46,776 nucleotides of DNA from Bacteroidales bacterium (GTDB lineage: Bacteria; Bacteroidota; Bacteroidia; Bacteroidales; F082): the NCBI GenBank assembly GCA_024681295.1, contig JAILBC010000090.1, forward strand, positions 1 to 46,776, read 5' to 3'. Below the pieces are notes generated by a model. That model saw only the letters and a program-made list of their open reading frames with translations. It made no database searches and had not been told where the DNA came from. Both the position numbers and the translations under genes were made by a program. Shown here in pieces: positions 43,095-46,776 of the stretch; position 1 is the stretch's first letter, and every line of letters begins with the position of its first letter.

Positions 43095-45149
43095 ATGAAT
43101 GGGTGGAAGGATAAACTACTTATCGGACTAGGCGAATGGGTTCGTTTGAACCTGTTGCTGCTGCTTTGCATGGTGGCGATGCGTCCCCTTTTCTTCCTGG
43201 AGGTGTACTTCAGGTTGGGGTTGGAGTGGCGGCAGTTGCTCACCGTCATGTATGGCTCCTTGTTCGACTTGCTGCTGGTGAGCCGCATCTTCACTTTCGG
43301 GTTGGTTCCCTTCCTGCTGGTTCATTTCTTCTTTCCCAAAACAGCGAAGGGCATTTTTAAGGGCTTGATCGTGGTGTATGCGGTGGTTGTGGCCTTGTTG
43401 GCGGAATACTATTGTGACCTCACCATGCCGCTCGACCATGTGGTGTTGGTGTATTCTGTGGAGGAGCTGAAGACCACGGTGTTTGCCTCGTCGTCATCGA
43501 TTTCGTGGGCCCAGGTGCTGTGGTTTTTGCTTTATGTTGTACTAGCAATTCTGTTACTCTTGAAGAGGCGCCCCGCAGGGGCAAAATCCCCTCAGCCCAG
43601 GGCAACGCCCTGGGAAATGAGGAGTGAGGAGTTAGGAGTGAGGAGTATATTGGTTGCGGGATTGTTTGTTGTGTTGTTGTTTATACCCTATAAACGTATA
43701 ATTAGAGAAGAAAAAATCTTTTCCAATCGCAGTGATTTTTGTTTGGCGGTCAACCAGCCTTCGTATTCCTACATCAAGATTACGGATTACTGGAGAGATG
43801 AAGGCAGTCGGCGCGACGAAGAGGAGTTTTTATTATCCCCTTCTCAACTTGCCGATTATCAAGCGGGTCATCCGAAATTTGAATACGACCTTCCGGGTTA
43901 TCCGCTCTATCGTAAGGCCAACGACCCCGATGTGCTGAGTCCGTTTTTCAATTCAACTTCCGACGGACTTCCTCCTAACCTGGTGTTCATCATCGTGGAG
44001 AGCATGGGGCGTCGTCTGACAGGAGTTACCCGTCCCCAGTTGTCGTTTACCCCTTTCATCGACAGTCTGGCTGCCAACGGACTGTTTTGGACCAACTGTT
44101 TTTCCACTTCGGAGCGTACTTTCGGGGTACTGCCATCGGTGTTTGCCTCGGCGCCTCACGGACGCTATGGCTTTGCCGCAAAGCTGCCCATGCCCAAGCA
44201 TCACTCCCTGATGCTCGACCTGGAACGCAATGGCTACACCACCTCGTTCTTCTATGGGGGCGGCTCGGAATTCGACCATTACGACCACTTCATGGAGATC
44301 AACCACGTTAACGATATTGTGATTCCAGAACGCTTGGTGGCCGACAGCGGCCAGTACCACCTTTTGGCCGACAACTACCGCTGGGGCTTGGATGATGACC
44401 AGTTGTTCGACTGCGCCATCCGTTACAAGACGGACAAGCCCGACCATAGGCCTCATGCCGACATCTACCTGACGCTTTCGTCCCACGAGCCGTTCCTGGT
44501 GGACAGTATTGAACACTACGAGGAACTGGTGAAGGCAATGGTAGAGCAGGTCCCCGACCTCGACAAGAAGGAGCGCGACAACGTGCTGCGCAACCTCAAT
44601 ATCTACGCCACCTTCCTATATGTGGACCAGAGCGTGCGCCATCTGGTGGACTATTACGCGTCGCAGCCCGATTTTAGCAACACCGTTTTTATCATCACCG
44701 GTGACCATCGGATGGGTCCTGTGCCTACGGGCATCTCAATGCGGAGTTACAATGTTCCCCTAGTGTTGTGGTCACCGTTGGTGAAACGGCCCAAGACCAT
44801 GGGGGCGGTGGTCTCGCATCTCGACATCACACCTTCGTTGAACGCCTGGCTCAACGCCCAATACGACTACGCCATCGATGACCATTGTCATTGGCTGGGC
44901 ACTTCGTTCGACACGGTGTCGGAATACCGCAACACGCGTAAACTGAGCTTTATGCGCAACAACAGGGATGTGGACGACTATTACAGTGGAAAGTTTGCCG
45001 TTAACAAAAACACGCTGATCATGATGGATTCGTGCGTGGTGGGGTATGGCATCGACAATCCGGTCAGGCTGCAACAGTATCAAGAGGAGCTGGAGAACTT
45101 TGAGGCGGTCAGTCGTTTTGTGGTTCAACACGACCTGCTGATGCCGTAG
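43095..45149 (+). CDS. LtaS-like phosphoglycerol transferase, paralogue of the fusion protein
   Basis: 684 aa. Matches residues from about 390 of the protein at 17190, lacking its acyltransferase part and its C-terminal extension. Membrane helices at the N-terminus (NLLLLLCMVAMRPLFFLEVYF and on), then the sulfatase-fold domain: Glu302 in IIVES, Thr342 in TSERTF, WGLDDDQLF, SSHEPF, Asp537-His538 in ITGDHRMG. Residues 155-185 (KRRPAGAKSPQPRATPW, then EMRSEELGVRS) are encoded by a composite repeat and have no counterpart in the paralogue. Expected role: transfer of phosphoglycerol-type groups in the periplasm. Its 3' end overlaps the convergent AlgJ copy 4 gene by 41 bases. Confidence 0.85.
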   Translation: MNGWKDKLLIGLGEWVRLNLLLLLCMVAMRPLFFLEVYFRLGLEWRQLLTVMYGSLFDLLLVSRIFTFGLVPFLLVHFFFPKTAKGIFKGLIVVYAVVVALLAEYYCDLTMPLDHVVLVYSVEELKTTVFASSSSISWAQVLWFLLYVVLAILLLLKRRPAGAKSPQPRATPWEMRSEELGVRSILVAGLFVVLLFIPYKRIIREEKIFSNRSDFCLAVNQPSYSYIKITDYWRDEGSRRDEEEFLLSPSQLADYQAGHPKFEYDLPGYPLYRKANDPDVLSPFFNSTSDGLPPNLVFIIVESMGRRLTGVTRPQLSFTPFIDSLAANGLFWTNCFSTSERTFGVLPSVFASAPHGRYGFAAKLPMPKHHSLMLDLERNGYTTSFFYGGGSEFDHYDHFMEINHVNDIVIPERLVADSGQYHLLADNYRWGLDDDQLFDCAIRYKTDKPDHRPHADIYLTLSSHEPFLVDSIEHYEELVKAMVEQVPDLDKKERDNVLRNLNIYATFLYVDQSVRHLVDYYASQPDFSNTVFIITGDHRMGPVPTGISMRSYNVPLVLWSPLVKRPKTMGAVVSHLDITPSLNAWLNAQYDYAIDDHCHWLGTSFDTVSEYRNTRKLSFMRNNRDVDDYYSGKFAVNKNTLIMMDSCVVGYGIDNPVRLQQYQEELENFEAVSRFVVQHDLLMP
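43570..43646. repeat. Composite element: two palindromes plus heptad array
   Basis: GCCCC-GCA-GGGGC at 43570-43582; CCCAGGGC-AAC-GCCCTGGG at 43596-43614 (perfect 8-bp stem, 3-base loop); then units GAGGAGT, GAGGAGT, TAGGAGT, GAGGAGT at 43619-43646. It lies in frame inside the LtaS-like gene. Confidence 0.85.
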
Positions 45150-46680
45150 CGCGATGTTCCAGCACATAGATGGCATTGAGACAAAGGTTATCTTCTACCG
45201 AGAGGTGACGCTTTTCCGCCTGTTTGGCCACCAACTCGTACCACGCTTGGTTTTGCCGTATGAATTCCATCATCTCGACAACCTCCTTGTTGTGGCGGTT
45301 GATGGCGATGGTATATTTGAGTGACCGTTTGGTGGGGATGGTGTCTTTCAAAATATCGATATACTGTTCGGGATACTTAAAAATAGTATTCATGGCTTCT
45401 CCATATACAACAGTGTCGAGTGGAATGTTATACTCGTTGGAAATACCAACAACCCTTTTCATCCAAACTGGGCTATTGTGGATGTCTTTTACCACTTTCT
45501 GCTGTGCCTTGGTAAGGTCATCGGGTTCGCAACAGATGTCGAGCAAAAGCCGTTGCGAGAAGCCTTGGCTCATGTCGTAGATTTGAGGGGTGCAGTAGGC
45601 CACCATCACGAAATCAGCGTCGATGACCTCTTGCAACACATCCACCTCCTTGATGTTATCATGTTCTTTGTCGAAGTACACTGAGTTGAAATAGTACCAG
45701 TAACGGAGGGTGTCCATCACTTTGCCGAAAGGAGTTGCGTTCGCAAGATTCCAGAAGTAGGAGTCGCCGATGGTGATGAAGTAGGGATGGTATGCAGTGC
45801 TGTCCTCGATAAGGGTGTAGGGAGCGTAGTAGTTGGGCGCTTTGGGCAGGGGACGGGCCAGGTTCATCAGTTGTTCCAGGTCGTCGTCAGGGTATTCGGT
45901 GCGTTCCTCGCGTTCGCCGATGGTGAAATGCTCCATCCGGAGGTTGCCCAGTTGCTCCATATAGCGGATAAGGCTGTCGGCGACGTATAGGGTCGCGTAG
46001 TTGCTCCAGTGGGTGCCAGTCTGGGGATAAAGCAGATAGTCGACGGTGTCCTTCATTTGTAAGAACCAGGGATTCACGTCGATATAATTCACGCCCAGCT
46101 CGTCAAACCTTTGATGATAGAACTCAGTGGCTGAGAACACTTTGGTGTGCGGATAGTCATCGGTCACGGGAACATGCTCGGGGTAGACCACCTCCTTGCC
46201 TGGGAGAAGCAGCACGAAGAGATGTGTGTTTTGAGTCTCCAGAATCTGTTGCAGTTGATAGAGCCGAAGGGCCTCTTTGCCGAAGTATTCAGCCATGCTT
46301 AGCGAGTCGCTGGCAAACCACCGTCCTTTTCCCGAATAGTACTCTTCGACGTGCTGCGATTCGTAGATCCAGCCGTCATCTCCGATGTATATCTTTTTGG
46401 TTTCCACCAAGTTGGTCTGGTCGTAAAAGTCCCACAGATACTGGTTGTAGATACGGGTGAGCGGTTCACTGAAACCGTAATTGAGCCTCAGATGCGCTTC
46501 GGTCCAACGTTGCCAGCTTTGGTTGGTGAGATGTTTGAAATCAGCCTTGGGTTTAGGTTTCTCGTCCACCACGCCGGTGAGCGGCCTGAAGTCGAAAAGC
46601 CTCAGGTGTTCCTGGGTCATGGGGAGGAACAGGACCACGAGGGTCAGGATCACTAATATGAGTTTTAAAGGGCTTTTCAT
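45109..46680 (-). CDS. AlgJ/AlgX-like SGNH protein (copy 4, no adjacent MBOAT)
   Basis: 523 aa from the ATG at 46680, 11 bases after a promoter box; the frame extends further upstream through the promoter. Anchor LILVILTLVVLFLPM. SGNH-like sites: Ser in ITIGDSYFWNL and His in QTGTHWSNY; IYIGDDGWIY is the AlgJ-type early motif. It carries two copies of the helical motif: a diverged one (NSPVWMKRVVGISNEYNIP) and a good C-terminal one (IRQNQAWYELVAKQAEKRH, LSVEDNLCLNAIYVL). Longer than copies 1-3. It has no MBOAT gene beside it, so it may use one of the three encoded at 35911-43038. Confidence 0.8.
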   Translation of the reverse strand: MKSPLKLILVILTLVVLFLPMTQEHLRLFDFRPLTGVVDEKPKPKADFKHLTNQSWQRWTEAHLRLNYGFSEPLTRIYNQYLWDFYDQTNLVETKKIYIGDDGWIYESQHVEEYYSGKGRWFASDSLSMAEYFGKEALRLYQLQQILETQNTHLFVLLLPGKEVVYPEHVPVTDDYPHTKVFSATEFYHQRFDELGVNYIDVNPWFLQMKDTVDYLLYPQTGTHWSNYATLYVADSLIRYMEQLGNLRMEHFTIGEREERTEYPDDDLEQLMNLARPLPKAPNYYAPYTLIEDSTAYHPYFITIGDSYFWNLANATPFGKVMDTLRYWYYFNSVYFDKEHDNIKEVDVLQEVIDADFVMVAYCTPQIYDMSQGFSQRLLLDICCEPDDLTKAQQKVVKDIHNSPVWMKRVVGISNEYNIPLDTVVYGEAMNTIFKYPEQYIDILKDTIPTKRSLKYTIAINRHNKEVVEMMEFIRQNQAWYELVAKQAEKRHLSVEDNLCLNAIYVLEHRATASAGRVEPQND

Positions 46681-46691
46681 TATCGGGTTTG

Positions 46692-46715
46692 CAAAATTAT
46701 TATTTTTTATCTTTG
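46692..46715. promoter_or_regulatory. Divergent -7 boxes (AlgJ copy 4 / U32 peptidase)
   Basis: CAAAATTA at 46692-46699 is TAATTTTG on the minus strand, 11 bases before 46680. TATCTTTG at 46708-46715 on the plus strand is five bases before the ATG at 46721, so that transcript should be nearly leaderless. Confidence 0.65.
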
Positions 46716-46720
46716 CATCC

Positions 46721-46776
46721 ATGATAACCAAGAAAATAGAATTGCTTTCGCCGGCCAAGAACTTGGAGGTGGGCCT
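46721..46776 (+). CDS. Peptidase U32 family protein (N-terminus only)
   Basis: 18 codons before the window ends: MITKKIELLSPAKNLEVG. ELLSPAKNLE followed by Gly is the conserved opening of the U32 peptidase / YegQ-like family, whose members act as collagenase-like peptidases or, in better-studied cases, in tRNA or ubiquinone hydroxylation. Start chosen at the ATG five bases after the TATCTTTG box; no leader room for a ribosome binding site. Too short to assign a subfamily. Confidence 0.75.
   Translation, partial: MITKKIELLSPAKNLEVG

Overview
The window reads as a chromosomal piece of a Bacteroidota genome, most likely an uncultured gut or rumen Bacteroidales. Pointers seen directly are the promoter motif TAnnTTTG in front of many genes, two proteins with type IX secretion (T9SS) sorting tails, DUF3244 and Fibrobacter-type major paralogous domain proteins, an S46 dipeptidyl-peptidase, a divergent EF-G paralogue and an AAA-ATPase/PD-(D/E)XK gene of the kind that is multicopy in this phylum. 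No rRNA, tRNA, CRISPR array, transposase or phage gene was found.

Layout. 1-2063: 3' part of an EF-G paralogue. 2132-3871: membrane TPR regulator. 3999-8821: run of exported proteins (DUF3244 protein, two lipoproteins, PKD/T9SS protein, beta-barrel protein), with a change to GC-rich sequence inside the PKD gene. 8924-10513: AAA-ATPase. 10510-12138 (minus): YfcC-type carrier. 12224-17177: M49-like peptidase lipoprotein, pentapeptide/channel protein, S46 dipeptidyl-peptidase. 17190-28059: envelope block with an acyltransferase/LtaS-like fusion, a CotH protein with T9SS tail, a GH16-like membrane-anchored protein, a GDPD-like lipoprotein, a second LtaS-like enzyme and a cupin. 28060-34354: AT-richer accessory stretch with two interrupted small ORFs, a cytosolic trypsin-like protease, a frameshifted surface lipoprotein behind a long structured leader, a ParE/RelE toxin-antitoxin pair and a DUF3761 protein. 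34562-46680: three MBOAT O-acyltransferases and four AlgJ/AlgX-like SGNH proteins, with a third LtaS-like enzyme. 46721 onward: start of a U32 peptidase gene.

How the genes fit together. The blocks at 17190-27577 and 34562-46680 look like two parts of one envelope-polymer programme: LtaS-like enzymes to transfer phosphoglycerol-type groups, a GDPD-like protein that could cleave such groups, an acyltransferase-3 module, and MBOAT/AlgJ pairs to O-acylate an exported glycan. A helical motif of about 35 residues is shared by all four AlgJ-like proteins and the GH16-like protein and ties the two blocks together.

The most unusual non-gene feature is a family of 7-bp-periodic short repeats (units like AAGTGGA, GAAGACA, GAGGAGT) found nine times. 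Several lie in frame inside membrane-protein loops, four arrays are exactly nine units (63 nt), many fold back on themselves, and one supplies the ribosome binding site and start codon of a gene. A second is a 5' leader of about 275 nt at 32762-33041 with two mutually exclusive long stems.
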